Source: Thiohalocapsa sp964524185
GTDB lineage: Bacteria > Pseudomonadota > Gammaproteobacteria > Chromatiales > Chromatiaceae
DNA: 64,000 nt
Direction of reading: 5' to 3'
Assembly: GCA_964524185.1 (NCBI GenBank)
Contig: CAZGCI010000003.1
Location: forward strand, 19,321-83,320
Shown piece by piece: positions 54,663 to 63,236 of the stretch (position 1 is the stretch's first letter; each line of letters begins with the position of its first letter). A program made the position numbers and the translations under genes. A model generated the notes under the pieces. It had not been told where the DNA came from and did no database searches. It worked only from the letters and a program-made list of their open reading frames with translations.

Positions 54663-55388
54663 TCACTTGCCGAGTTCGACGATGCGCGCGATCACCGCCT
54701 CCGCCTGCGCCGGCGTGAGGTCGCCGCAGCGCCCGCTCGCCGGCACCTGGCGCAAACCACGGGCGAAGTCGCCGAGCTGCTTGTTGAGGTAGGCCGGATA
54801 CTGGGCCACCAGGGGCGGTGCATCGCCGTTCTCATCGCCAGCCGCATCGGCACCATGGCAACCGGCGCAGGCTTCGGTGTACGTGGCCGCACCGGCCGCC
54901 TTGAAGGCGGCCTGGTCCGGAAAGGCCGCGAGCGCCTGCGGCGTCGGTACATAGGGCCAGAGGTTGAGCGTTGGCGGTGCGAAGCCCGCGATATGGCCAG
55001 CGACGAGGTCAATGACCTCGGCGTCAAACCGGTGGTGCTGGAAGATGGGAACCATGGCCTTGTTCGTCCGGGTCTGCGACTTGAAGGCATGGAGCTGGCG
55101 GTCGAGGTAGGGCTGGGGCAGGCCGGCAATGCGCGGAAATAGGCCATTCGCAGCGCCCTCGCCACGTGGGCCATGGCAACCCACACAGTAGGTATAAACC
55201 TGCTCGCCGGTGAAGTCGGCATCGGCTGCGGCTGCCACCGTGACCGCCAACAGGGTCAGCGTTGCCGGCAGCAGCGCCCACCGCCCTCCCAAACTGCAGC
55301 GCGCACGTGAGGGAATCAGCGGCTTGGGGATCGGCGCGGGGCGCCTCGCTCGGAAGGCATGCGACGGGGCAGTTCGGTATCGGCTCAT
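54663..55388 (-). CDS. Exported dihaem cytochrome c (c4 type)
   Basis: 241 residues from Met at 55388. A long basic n-region precedes the signal (LLPATLTLLAVTVAAAADA). Two class I cytochrome folds follow, each with one CXXCH: CVGCH and CAGCH, with Met ligands likely in the following segments (MVPIF is one). FPRIAGLPQPYLDRQLHAFK and PPLVAQYPAYLNKQLGDFARG are the repeated c4/c553 motifs. A periplasmic electron carrier. The N-terminus is long, so a later start may be used. Confidence 0.88.
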   Translation of the reverse strand: MSRYRTAPSHAFRARRPAPIPKPLIPSRARCSLGGRWALLPATLTLLAVTVAAAADADFTGEQVYTYCVGCHGPRGEGAANGLFPRIAGLPQPYLDRQLHAFKSQTRTNKAMVPIFQHHRFDAEVIDLVAGHIAGFAPPTLNLWPYVPTPQALAAFPDQAAFKAAGAATYTEACAGCHGADAAGDENGDAPPLVAQYPAYLNKQLGDFARGLRQVPASGRCGDLTPAQAEAVIARIVELGK

Positions 55389-55615
55389 GGCGCTCAGTCG
55401 TACGGCAGCAGATGTTTTAGGACGCAACGCGTGACGACGGCACAAGGCCGGTGGCGGCGCACGCCGTTGCAGGGTCCATGATAGCGGCCCACGCAAGCGT
55501 CTGCCTGCCGCAGAGCCGCCGCGCCTGGACACCGCTTGACCTCCGACAACGCCCGCCGGCCGCGGCGATGCTTGAATGTTGGGTCGACCACACCCCTACA
55601 ACCTGAGGCCACGCG

Positions 55616-56206
55616 ATGCCGCTGTTCAAGCTCAAGTACTGGATTCTCGCCGGCATGCTCCTGCCCGTGGTGCTGATCGCGTCGGCGCTGGTGCGCCCAG
55701 ACAGCCCGGCCTACGAGGTGATCGAGCGCGGCGACGGCTTCGAGCTGCGCGAGTACGCACCCCTGCGCGTGGCAGAGACCAGTGTGAACGGCAACCTGGC
55801 CGACGCGGATGCCGCAGCCTATCCGCTGCTGCTGGCGTATGTGCGCGGGAACAATGGCAGCGGGCGGAAGGTCCCCATGCTTGCCCCGGCCATGCATCAG
55901 CAGGTCGGCACGGACGCGTGGCTGGTGCAATTCGTGATGGGCCAGGAATATCCCCTGTCCATGTTGCCTCAACCGGCCAGCCCGGACGTGCAGGTGCGCG
56001 AGATACCGCAGCGCCTGGTGGCGGTGCATCGCTCCGGCGGCGGTTGGGACCAGGCGCAATGGCAAAGGCAGGCCCAGCGCCTGCAGGCCGCCGTTTTACA
56101 GGCCGGGCTCACGCCCATCGGTGAGCCCGTCTTCGCGCGCTACAATGCGGCCTTCGTCCCGGGGTTCCTTCGCCGCAACGAGGTCTTGCTCCCCGTCGAG
56201 CGCTGA
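55616..56206 (+). CDS. SOUP-family haem-binding protein
   Basis: 196 residues with an N-terminal membrane anchor or signal (about 8-26). The SOUP/HBP core follows: YEVIERGDGFELREYAPLRV, KVPMLAPAMHQQ, and the terminal ARYNAAFVPGFLRRNEVLLPV. Such proteins bind haem or tetrapyrroles. It is divergent from the cytochrome c gene, with 227 bases between. Confidence 0.85.
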   Translation: MPLFKLKYWILAGMLLPVVLIASALVRPDSPAYEVIERGDGFELREYAPLRVAETSVNGNLADADAAAYPLLLAYVRGNNGSGRKVPMLAPAMHQQVGTDAWLVQFVMGQEYPLSMLPQPASPDVQVREIPQRLVAVHRSGGGWDQAQWQRQAQRLQAAVLQAGLTPIGEPVFARYNAAFVPGFLRRNEVLLPVER

Positions 56207-56292
56207 CCGCCATGGCGCGGGTCGGCCAGCGACCAGTCACCGCCCCAGGAACCGAACCCAGGCGAGCGTATCGCCGTTAACAGGAGCGCCCG

Positions 56293-57273
56293 ATGTCCAA
56301 GCAAGTATCCGGAACCCAGAGCGCGGCGACCGCGCCCCCCCTCAACCCAGCAGCGGCCGTTGTGCCGCAGCACAACGCGCAGGTGCCGCTACCGCCAGCG
56401 GTGGAGGCCCCACGCGAGGTCTACTCGACGCCAGCATTGAAGGACATCAGCTGGTACGCCGATGGCCCCGAGGGCACGCGCCCGCTCGTGCTGCTGCACA
56501 GCATCAATGCGGCGCCGAGCGTCTTCGAGATGAAGCCGCTGTTCGAGCACTACCGCTCCGAGCGGCGGGTCTATGCACCAGACCTGCCGGGCTTCGGCTT
56601 CTCGGACCGTAGCGATCGGCCCTACTCGCCCGCGCTCTACGCCGAGGCCATCAATGCCTTCCTGACGGACGTGGTGAAGGAGCCGGCGGACGTCGTCGCC
56701 TTTTCGCTCAGCTCCGAGTTTGCCGCCCGGGCTTGCCTGGCGGCCCCGGAGCGTTTCAGCACGCTGGCGCTGCTCTCGCCCACTGGCTTCAGCGCCCGCC
56801 GCCTGCCCTCCGGGCGTGTCGGCGACGCGCTGCACCGGATCTTCACGCTGCCCAAGCTCGGCCCAGGGCTTTACAACCTCCTCACCAAGCGGGCCGGGAT
56901 TCGGTTCTTCATGCGCCAGAGCTATGTCGGCGAGCCGCCGGAAGAGCTCATCGAGTACGCCTACGCCACCTCGCACCAGCCGGGGGCCATGCACGCACCC
57001 TATCGGTTCCTGGCCGGCCAACTATTTACCCGCAATGCCGTCGAGACGCTGTATAGCCAGCTTGAGCTGCCAGTACTGGTCATCTACGACAAGGACGCCA
57101 ACGTCACCTTCGACCTGCTGCCCCAGGTGCTGGAGTCGAAGGCCAACTGGCACGCCACCCGGGTCGAGCCGACGCTGGGCGTTCCCCAATGGGAGCGGCC
57201 GACCCGGACCATTGCGGCGCTGGACGAGTTTTGGCGCATGGCTGAAGCACCAGTGGCGGCGGAAGGCAGCTGA
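56293..57273 (+). CDS. Alpha/beta hydrolase with unusual nucleophile elbow
   Basis: 326 residues. A disordered Pro/Ala-rich start (1-45) precedes the fold: LVLLHSINAAPSVFEM (oxyanion loop), RVYAPDLPGFGFSDRSDRP, and the nucleophile elbow VVAFSLSSEFAAR. Here the usual G-x-S-x-G reads A-F-S-L-S. DKDANV is probably the acid region. It precedes menF and menD in the same direction, but it lacks clear MenH features, so a menaquinone role is not claimed. Confidence 0.72.
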   Translation: MSKQVSGTQSAATAPPLNPAAAVVPQHNAQVPLPPAVEAPREVYSTPALKDISWYADGPEGTRPLVLLHSINAAPSVFEMKPLFEHYRSERRVYAPDLPGFGFSDRSDRPYSPALYAEAINAFLTDVVKEPADVVAFSLSSEFAARACLAAPERFSTLALLSPTGFSARRLPSGRVGDALHRIFTLPKLGPGLYNLLTKRAGIRFFMRQSYVGEPPEELIEYAYATSHQPGAMHAPYRFLAGQLFTRNAVETLYSQLELPVLVIYDKDANVTFDLLPQVLESKANWHATRVEPTLGVPQWERPTRTIAALDEFWRMAEAPVAAEGS

Positions 57274-57409
57274 CACGGCCCGCAAACTGCCAGCACGCCG
57301 GTCGGCTATCCCGCCCGGCTCCGCGAGACGGCGTGTCGCCCGCGCCGTCGAGCCGCCGACGCCGCTCAACCAATCCGCTGCCGCCCCGACCCACAGCGTC
57401 GCCGCCACA

Positions 57410-58831
57410 ATGTCCGTCCCGTTGCCAGTCATGGACATGCTCGCCCCCATCGCCGTGCTGGAACAGCTGGAGGCGCGCCTCACCGCGGCCATGTCGCGGC
57501 TGCCGCTGCACCGCAGCCGGGGGCTCCAGTCCGTTCTGCTGGCGCTGCCCCATGCGCCCGCGACGGCGCCGCACCTCGCCGGGCGTCAGTTCCAATTGCG
57601 TCACGCCCAACGCGGCGAGCTGCATGCGGGCTATGGCGAAGCAGCGGCCTGGTGCGCGGCGGGCCCAGATCGGCTGGCCACGCTGTCCAGGACACTTGCA
57701 CGCTCGGACTGGCACCGGGCGGATCCGGACCGGACGAGCTTCGACGCCTTTGCGTTGCTCGGCTTTGCAGCCGCCGCAACACCCGTCGCCAACGCCGCTA
57801 GGAGCAGCGGCGGCGACCACCTGCCCAACGCCCTGCTGTGGGTGCCGGAAGTCGGCCTGATCTGCCGCGACCATGAGGCGGCCCTGGTGTTCTCAGCGCC
57901 GCTGCCCGCGGACCGCAAGGGCCTGCTCGGACGCTGGCGGGGCCTGCTGCAGACCTTGGTGCCAGCGCTGTATGAGCCATCCCCGGGGCCGCGGCCCGAG
58001 GCGTGCCTGCGACGCGTGTACGAAGCACCCAACGCGGACACCTGGCACCAGCTGGTGCAGGCGGCACTTGCACACATCGATGCCGGACCCCTCGAGAAGG
58101 TGGTGCTCTCGCGCCGGCTGCTGGTGCACGGCCCCAGGGAGTTCGACGTGGCGCGTCTGCTGGATGCGCTGGGCTGTCTGTTCCCGTCCTGTCAGACCAT
58201 CAACCTCAGGCGCAACGGCCGCAGCTTTGTCGCGGCGACGCCGGAGCGTCTGCTCGGGCTGCGCGACGGGCGGCTGGAGGTGGACGCCATCGCCGGCACT
58301 GCAGGCCGCGGCGCATCGGTGGCGGAGGACGCGGCCCTGCGGTCCGGGCTCCTCGGGTGCGATAAGAATCGGCGTGAGCACCGCTTTGTCATCGACGCGG
58401 TGCGCGCGGCACTGGCGGACTGTTGCGATGCGTTCCAGGTGCCGACAACGCCACGGCTGATGCAGCTCACCAATGCACAGCACCTCTGGAGCCCCATTAG
58501 CGCCCGGCCGCACGCCGGTGTCAGCCTGTTCGACCTGGCAGAACGGCTGCACCCTACGCCCGCCACCAACGGCCAGCCGCGAACCGCAGCGGCAGACTGG
58601 CTGCGGCAGGCGGAGCCCAGCGATCGCGGCTGGTACACGGGCGCCACGGGCATCTTGCACCCCGATGGCGACGGCGAGCTCTGGGTGTTGCTGCGCTGCG
58701 CACAGGTCAGGGGCGCCGAGGCAGAGCTGTTCGCCGGCGCAGGCATCGTCGCGGGCTCGGACCCAGCCGCTGAGTGGAGCGAGACCGAGGCCAAGCTCGC
58801 CGCCATGTTATCGGCGTTGCGTTATGCCTAG
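57410..58831 (+). CDS. menF: Isochorismate synthase
   Basis: 473 residues from ATG 57410 (a second ATG at 57431 is possible). A chorismate-binding enzyme: PLEKVVLSRRLLV has the catalytic Lys. FVAATPERLLGLRDGRLEVDAIAGT, DKNRREHRFVIDAVRAAL, and AELFAGAGIVAGSDPAAEWSETEAKL are the family core, with the Glu and GSDP positions typical of MenF/EntC. It makes isochorismate for menaquinone, used by MenD encoded next. Confidence 0.9.
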   Translation: MSVPLPVMDMLAPIAVLEQLEARLTAAMSRLPLHRSRGLQSVLLALPHAPATAPHLAGRQFQLRHAQRGELHAGYGEAAAWCAAGPDRLATLSRTLARSDWHRADPDRTSFDAFALLGFAAAATPVANAARSSGGDHLPNALLWVPEVGLICRDHEAALVFSAPLPADRKGLLGRWRGLLQTLVPALYEPSPGPRPEACLRRVYEAPNADTWHQLVQAALAHIDAGPLEKVVLSRRLLVHGPREFDVARLLDALGCLFPSCQTINLRRNGRSFVAATPERLLGLRDGRLEVDAIAGTAGRGASVAEDAALRSGLLGCDKNRREHRFVIDAVRAALADCCDAFQVPTTPRLMQLTNAQHLWSPISARPHAGVSLFDLAERLHPTPATNGQPRTAAADWLRQAEPSDRGWYTGATGILHPDGDGELWVLLRCAQVRGAEAELFAGAGIVAGSDPAAEWSETEAKLAAMLSALRYA

Positions 58832-58924
58832 GCGCCAGCCCGAGCGCCCACGTAAGTACCCAGCCGTGCGCCACCGCCGCGCACTTGCCGCCCGCGTGAT
58901 CGGCCCGTCGGCCCGCCTTGGACC

Positions 58925-60682
58925 ATGACCAAGCAGGACCGGGCCTGTCTCAATGCGCGCTGGGCCTCGGCACTGCTCGCCGGCCTTGCCGCCAGCGGCG
59001 TTCGTACCCTGGTGCTCTCGCCGGGCTCCCGTTCCACGCCGGTGGTGCTCGCCGGGCAACGGGCAGCCGACCTGGAGCTGATCCCGATCCTCGACGAGCG
59101 CAGCGCCGCCTTCTTCGCCTTGGGCAGCGCCCGCGCCACGCGCCGACCGGTGGCGTTGCTCGCCACCTCAGGCTCCGCGCCGGCGCACTGGTATCCGGCG
59201 GTCATTGAAGCCAGCGAGAGCGGCATCCCGTTGGTGCTGCTCTCGGCGGACCGCCCGCCGACGCTGCGCGGCTTCGGCGCCAATCAGACCGTGGACCAAA
59301 CCCGGCTATTCGGTGCCTTCACGCGCGAGGCGCATGACCCAGGTTTGCCACGGGCGGGCGACGCCGCGCTGGCCGCCGTTGCCGCGCTCGGGCGGCGCGC
59401 GGCGGCCGTCGCCACCGGTCCGCGGCCGGGCCCGGTGCACCTCAACCTGCCCTTCGACGAGCCGCTGGTGCCGACGCCGCACTGCGACGGGGGCCCGCCC
59501 GCGCGGGTCGCGCCATCCGCAGCACCACTGGGCTGGCCGATGGTAACGGTACCGGCGGCTGGCCTAGAGCCCATGCCACTGCCACCCGGCCGCGGGCTGG
59601 TGGTGGTCGGACCGGGGCTATTCGGCGCCGACCTGGCACCGGCGCTGCGCGACGCCGCCCGCCGGCTGGCGCTGCCGGTGCTGGCGGACCCGCTGTCCGG
59701 GCTTCGTTTTGGCCCCGCGGCGGATACCTTGATTGCGAGCTATGACGCGCTCCTGCGCAACGCCGACGCCGCCCGCGCGCTGCGCCCGGACTGGGTCCTG
59801 CGCTTTGGCGGCGCGCCGGTGTCCAAGGTGTTGGGCCAGTGGCTGGCCGGCATCCCCGGGCTGTTGGTGGACCCCGCCGGCGGCTGGCGGGACCCGGAGC
59901 ATGGCGTGCTGCAGCGCTTGGTTGCCGACCCTGCCGCCGTCTGCACAGCGCTCGTCGCCCCCGCGGCGCCCAACGCCGCTTGGCCGGCACGCTGGCGCGA
60001 AGCAGACCAGCGGGTCCGCGCCCTCGCCGATGCGCACCTCGCGGCGCGCCCCTGGTGCGAGGCCCATTTGGTGCGCACCCTGCTCGCACGCATCCCCGCG
60101 GGCGAGGCGTTGCTCTGCGCCAATTCGCTGCCGATCCGACAACTGGACACCTGGGCCGGCACCGGCTCCCGGGCATGCATGCTGCACGGCAACCGGGGCG
60201 CCAGCGGCATCGATGGCCAGCTCTCCACCCTCGCCGGCCTCAATCACGTCGGGCCCCAAGGCGGACTCGAAGCCGAGCCCCGCGCTGGGCCTCCGCCGTG
60301 CTGGGCCCTGCTCGGTGATCTCTCCGCCGTCCACGACCTGAGCGGCTGGCTGCTCTGGGAGCACCTACGCCGGCCGGTGCTCGTCATCGACAACGGCGGC
60401 GGGCGCATCTTCGACTACCTGCCCCAGCATAGGCTCCCGGGACTCGAGGCCCTGTGGCGCACGCCGGTGGCCCCGGACTTCAGCGCACTGGCTGGCGTCT
60501 TTGGTCTGACTCACCGGCGCATCGACACCGCGGACGCGCTGCAGGCGGCCCTGGATGAGGCGCTCCGTGAGGATGCCACCGCCTCCGCGCGCCGCCCGCT
60601 GCTGCAGGTCTGCGTGGATGCGGATGCGTCGCGGGCCCTGCACCGCAGCTTTTGGGCGACCGTGGCGGCGGCGGCGCTGTAG
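58925..60682 (+). CDS. menD: SEPHCHC synthase
   Basis: 585 residues, a ThDP enzyme joining isochorismate and 2-oxoglutarate, the first committed step of menaquinone synthesis. MenD marks are TLVLSPGSRSTPVVLA, LDERSAAFFALGSARAT, SADRPPTLRGFGANQTVDQT, the ThDP site ALLGDLSAVHDLSG and VIDNGGGRIFDYLPQ. menF lies 93 bases upstream. menB, C, E, A are not in the window. Confidence 0.95.
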   Translation: MTKQDRACLNARWASALLAGLAASGVRTLVLSPGSRSTPVVLAGQRAADLELIPILDERSAAFFALGSARATRRPVALLATSGSAPAHWYPAVIEASESGIPLVLLSADRPPTLRGFGANQTVDQTRLFGAFTREAHDPGLPRAGDAALAAVAALGRRAAAVATGPRPGPVHLNLPFDEPLVPTPHCDGGPPARVAPSAAPLGWPMVTVPAAGLEPMPLPPGRGLVVVGPGLFGADLAPALRDAARRLALPVLADPLSGLRFGPAADTLIASYDALLRNADAARALRPDWVLRFGGAPVSKVLGQWLAGIPGLLVDPAGGWRDPEHGVLQRLVADPAAVCTALVAPAAPNAAWPARWREADQRVRALADAHLAARPWCEAHLVRTLLARIPAGEALLCANSLPIRQLDTWAGTGSRACMLHGNRGASGIDGQLSTLAGLNHVGPQGGLEAEPRAGPPPCWALLGDLSAVHDLSGWLLWEHLRRPVLVIDNGGGRIFDYLPQHRLPGLEALWRTPVAPDFSALAGVFGLTHRRIDTADALQAALDEALREDATASARRPLLQVCVDADASRALHRSFWATVAAAAL

Positions 60683-61080
60683 CCGTCAAGGTTGCGGCCA
60701 TAGCCGCGCTGGCAGATGGCAACGTCTGAGACTGCTCATGCTCGTAGGCCGTCCGTTGCAGCAGCCCAACGCCATGATCTCGATCAGCAGAGTGAGGGTT
60801 TCAGGCGCCCCGTGAGACTGCATAATGCGTCGCCTTGCCCGCCGAGGGAGGGGCAGCGCGGCGCAGCGCCCTGCGGTACTGCGGGCGGCGGCACGGGCAG
60901 CGGCATTGGCCGCTGCGCACACAACCGCGAGGCCGCGTCTCTCGGTGCTGCGACCCTGGCCGCGTCGAGGTTACCCTCGAGCTGATCGATGGGATAGCCG
61001 ATGGGTTAGGGTACGGCCGATCAGTGGTGTCACCGCCGGCCCGTCCGGCGACACCGCACAGCCAACCATGGGAGTTGAGC
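60683..61080 (+). other. Intergenic region with one inverted repeat
   Basis: About 400 bases after menD. A perfect inverted repeat TCGAGG-TTAC-CCTCGA sits at 60965-60980, and a pair of imperfect direct repeats GATGGGATAGCC / GATGGGTTAGGG follows at about 60988-61011, about 70-115 bases before the next gene. They may be its control region. Nothing else is seen. Confidence 0.45.
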
Positions 61081-61866
61081 ATGCAATACGACAGTCACCT
61101 GTATCAAATTTTGGCCCCGAACCCGGCGCTGGTGGCCTCGCAGTTGGACCCGGAGGCCTTTGCGAAGCACTACACCTCCGGCTCCATCCGCTATTACGCG
61201 GGCAAAGTGGTGTTCGCGGAAATCGATCTGAAGTTTCGCCACCCCTACTTCAAGATCGATGAGGCGCTCGCCTCGCTAACGCCCCACCCGGACGGCCGAC
61301 CGAAGGCCACCAAGTTCATCTCCACGTACCGGGTACTAGAGCACATCGATATCAACGCCATCGAGCGCGTCATCCTGGCCACGCCAGAGGGCTACACACT
61401 CGAGCTGCAGGCCGCGTCCTATGACAAGACCCACGAGGAGGGTTTTCTGCGCATCTACGCGGAGATCGCCCCGCTGCGCATGCTCGTGATGTCGCGGTTG
61501 GACTTCCCGGCCTTCGGCAAGTACATCACCGCGCCGGACTTCCCCAAGGGTGCACCGAAGCAGTTCTACACGCAGATCGAGCTGGACATCGAGCACTTCC
61601 TGCAGGAATTCGAAGACCGCCCCACCATGCACCCGCCGATCCCGGGGCTACACCCATCCAATCTGCGGGCCGCCATTATGGAACTGCGCGCCGATCCGGC
61701 GAAGGGGACCAAGGGCCTGCGCCTCGACAGCGGTTTCGAGAGCATCCCGTACAAGCTCATTCGCCACGGCTTCATGTTTGCGTCCCAGGACGTGACCCGC
61801 TTCTTTCCCATGCCAACGCGCGCGCAGATCGAGGCCACGAATTACCCCTTTTGGCGGGCCATGTGA
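61081..61866 (+). CDS. Conserved-looking protein of unknown function
   Basis: 261 residues from ATG 61081 with GGGAG before it. A soluble protein without signal or membrane span, opening MQYDSHLYQILAPNPALVAS. It contains many aromatic and acidic positions, for example YTSGSIRYYAGKVVFAEIDL, SRLDFPAFGKYITAPDFPKG and YKLIRHGFMFASQDVTRFF. No domain recognised. The even composition and good start argue that it is real. It precedes the pyrophosphatase gene by 185 bases. Confidence 0.72.
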   Translation: MQYDSHLYQILAPNPALVASQLDPEAFAKHYTSGSIRYYAGKVVFAEIDLKFRHPYFKIDEALASLTPHPDGRPKATKFISTYRVLEHIDINAIERVILATPEGYTLELQAASYDKTHEEGFLRIYAEIAPLRMLVMSRLDFPAFGKYITAPDFPKGAPKQFYTQIELDIEHFLQEFEDRPTMHPPIPGLHPSNLRAAIMELRADPAKGTKGLRLDSGFESIPYKLIRHGFMFASQDVTRFFPMPTRAQIEATNYPFWRAM

Positions 61867-62051
61867 GGGCGGCTTGTGCGGCACCGGACGCCGACGCCGC
61901 AGCCCCTTCCAGCGCCGCGGTTCCCGCCGCGCCCACGGTGCCCGCAGACGCAGCCAACCCTCGGCAACAACCCTGCCGCGCGCGCCTTGTGGCCGCGGCA
62001 GCACCCTAAGACAACAACACTCGTTGGAGCACCACGCGGAGTCATCGACCC

Positions 62052-63236
62052 ATGAGCCTGAATGCTCTCATACCCCTGTTCTTCGGGGTCCTCGGTCTGG
62101 CAGCGGCCAGAGTCGTCTATCGCAACGTCATGGCCTATCCCAAGGGCGAGGCGAAGGTGGCCGCCATCGGCGATGCCATTCATCTCGGCGCCATGGTCTT
62201 CATGCGCCGGGAATACACGATGCTTGGCGTGTTCGCCGCTGTGCTCCTGGTGGTGCTGTACATCTTTCTCGGCTGGAAAACGGCGCTCGCTTTCCTGATT
62301 GGCGCAGTCGCCTCGGCGGCCGCGGGCTTCATCGGCATGCACACGGCGACCCGCGCCAATGTGCGCACCACCGTGGCGGCCCATACCAAGGGCGCGGCCG
62401 AGGCACTCACGGTGGCCTTCTTCGGCGGTTCCGTCATGGGTCTGGCGGTGGCCTCACTGGGCCTACTTGGGCTTGGCACTCTGTATTTGTTCTTCGGTGG
62501 TGATCCGGAGACCGCACACGCAGTCCATGGCTTCGGCATGGGGGCGTCCAGTGTTGCGCTGTTCTCCCGCGTCGGCGGCGGCATCTTCACCAAGAGCGCG
62601 GACGTCGGTGCCGACCTGGTGGGCAAGATCGAGGCCGGCATACCCGAGGACGACCCGCGCAACCCCGGCGTCATCGCCGATAACGTCGGCGACAACGTCG
62701 GCGACGTCGCCGGTATGGGGTCGGACATCTTCGAGTCCTACTGCGGCGCGATGATTGCAACCATCGCCATCGCCTCGACCCTGGCGGCCGACATCATGGA
62801 CCCGCTCGGCGAGCGCCAGGCGCTGATGTTCCTGCCGCTCGGCCTCTCGTCGGCGGGCCTGCTCTGCTCGATCGCCGGCATCTGGCTGGTGCGGCGTTTC
62901 TCCAGTCAGACCCCGGAGCGTGCGCTGCGTATCGGTACCATCGGTGCCAGCCTGCTGTTCATGATGGTCGCCTACCTGGTCATCGTGGGCACCGGCGTCA
63001 GTAGTGCGGTCTGGGGCGCAGTGCTGGTCGGCGCACTCGGCGGGATCATCATCGGCCTGGTGACCGAGTACTACACGTCGTCGAGACCGGTTCGGCACAT
63101 CGCCATGGCCGGCGAGACCGGCGCTGCCACCGTCATCATCACGGGCTTCGCCGTCGGCATGCGCTCGGTGATCGTGCTGAGTCCGAGCGGCCTGATCGAC
63201 GCCGCCGACCATCAGCGTCATCATCTTCGTCTCTAA
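62052..63236 (+). CDS. hppA: Membrane pyrophosphatase, N-terminal part (frame broken near 63190)
   Basis: Pumps H+ or Na+ across the membrane by hydrolysing pyrophosphate. Frame 1 covers about 375 conserved residues: GKIEAGIPEDDPRNPGVIAD, DNVGDNVGDVAGMGSDIFES (pyrophosphate and Mg binding) and GFAVGMRSVIV. The conserved frame then becomes nonsense (LSPSGLIDAADHQRHHLRL) and stops. The family sequence resumes at once in another frame from about 63197. About 8-10 extra residues and a shift of one base separate the two parts, so a sequencing or assembly error, or a true frameshift, lies between about 63155 and 63200. Confidence 0.88.
   Translation: MSLNALIPLFFGVLGLAAARVVYRNVMAYPKGEAKVAAIGDAIHLGAMVFMRREYTMLGVFAAVLLVVLYIFLGWKTALAFLIGAVASAAAGFIGMHTATRANVRTTVAAHTKGAAEALTVAFFGGSVMGLAVASLGLLGLGTLYLFFGGDPETAHAVHGFGMGASSVALFSRVGGGIFTKSADVGADLVGKIEAGIPEDDPRNPGVIADNVGDNVGDVAGMGSDIFESYCGAMIATIAIASTLAADIMDPLGERQALMFLPLGLSSAGLLCSIAGIWLVRRFSSQTPERALRIGTIGASLLFMMVAYLVIVGTGVSSAVWGAVLVGALGGIIIGLVTEYYTSSRPVRHIAMAGETGAATVIITGFAVGMRSVIVLSPSGLIDAADHQRHHLRL

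Noticed and set aside
56720..57409. 230-residue N-terminal extension of MenF
   Set aside because: It overlaps the hydrolase gene out of frame and has Arg/Ser/Pro-rich composition; MenF of normal length starts at 57410.
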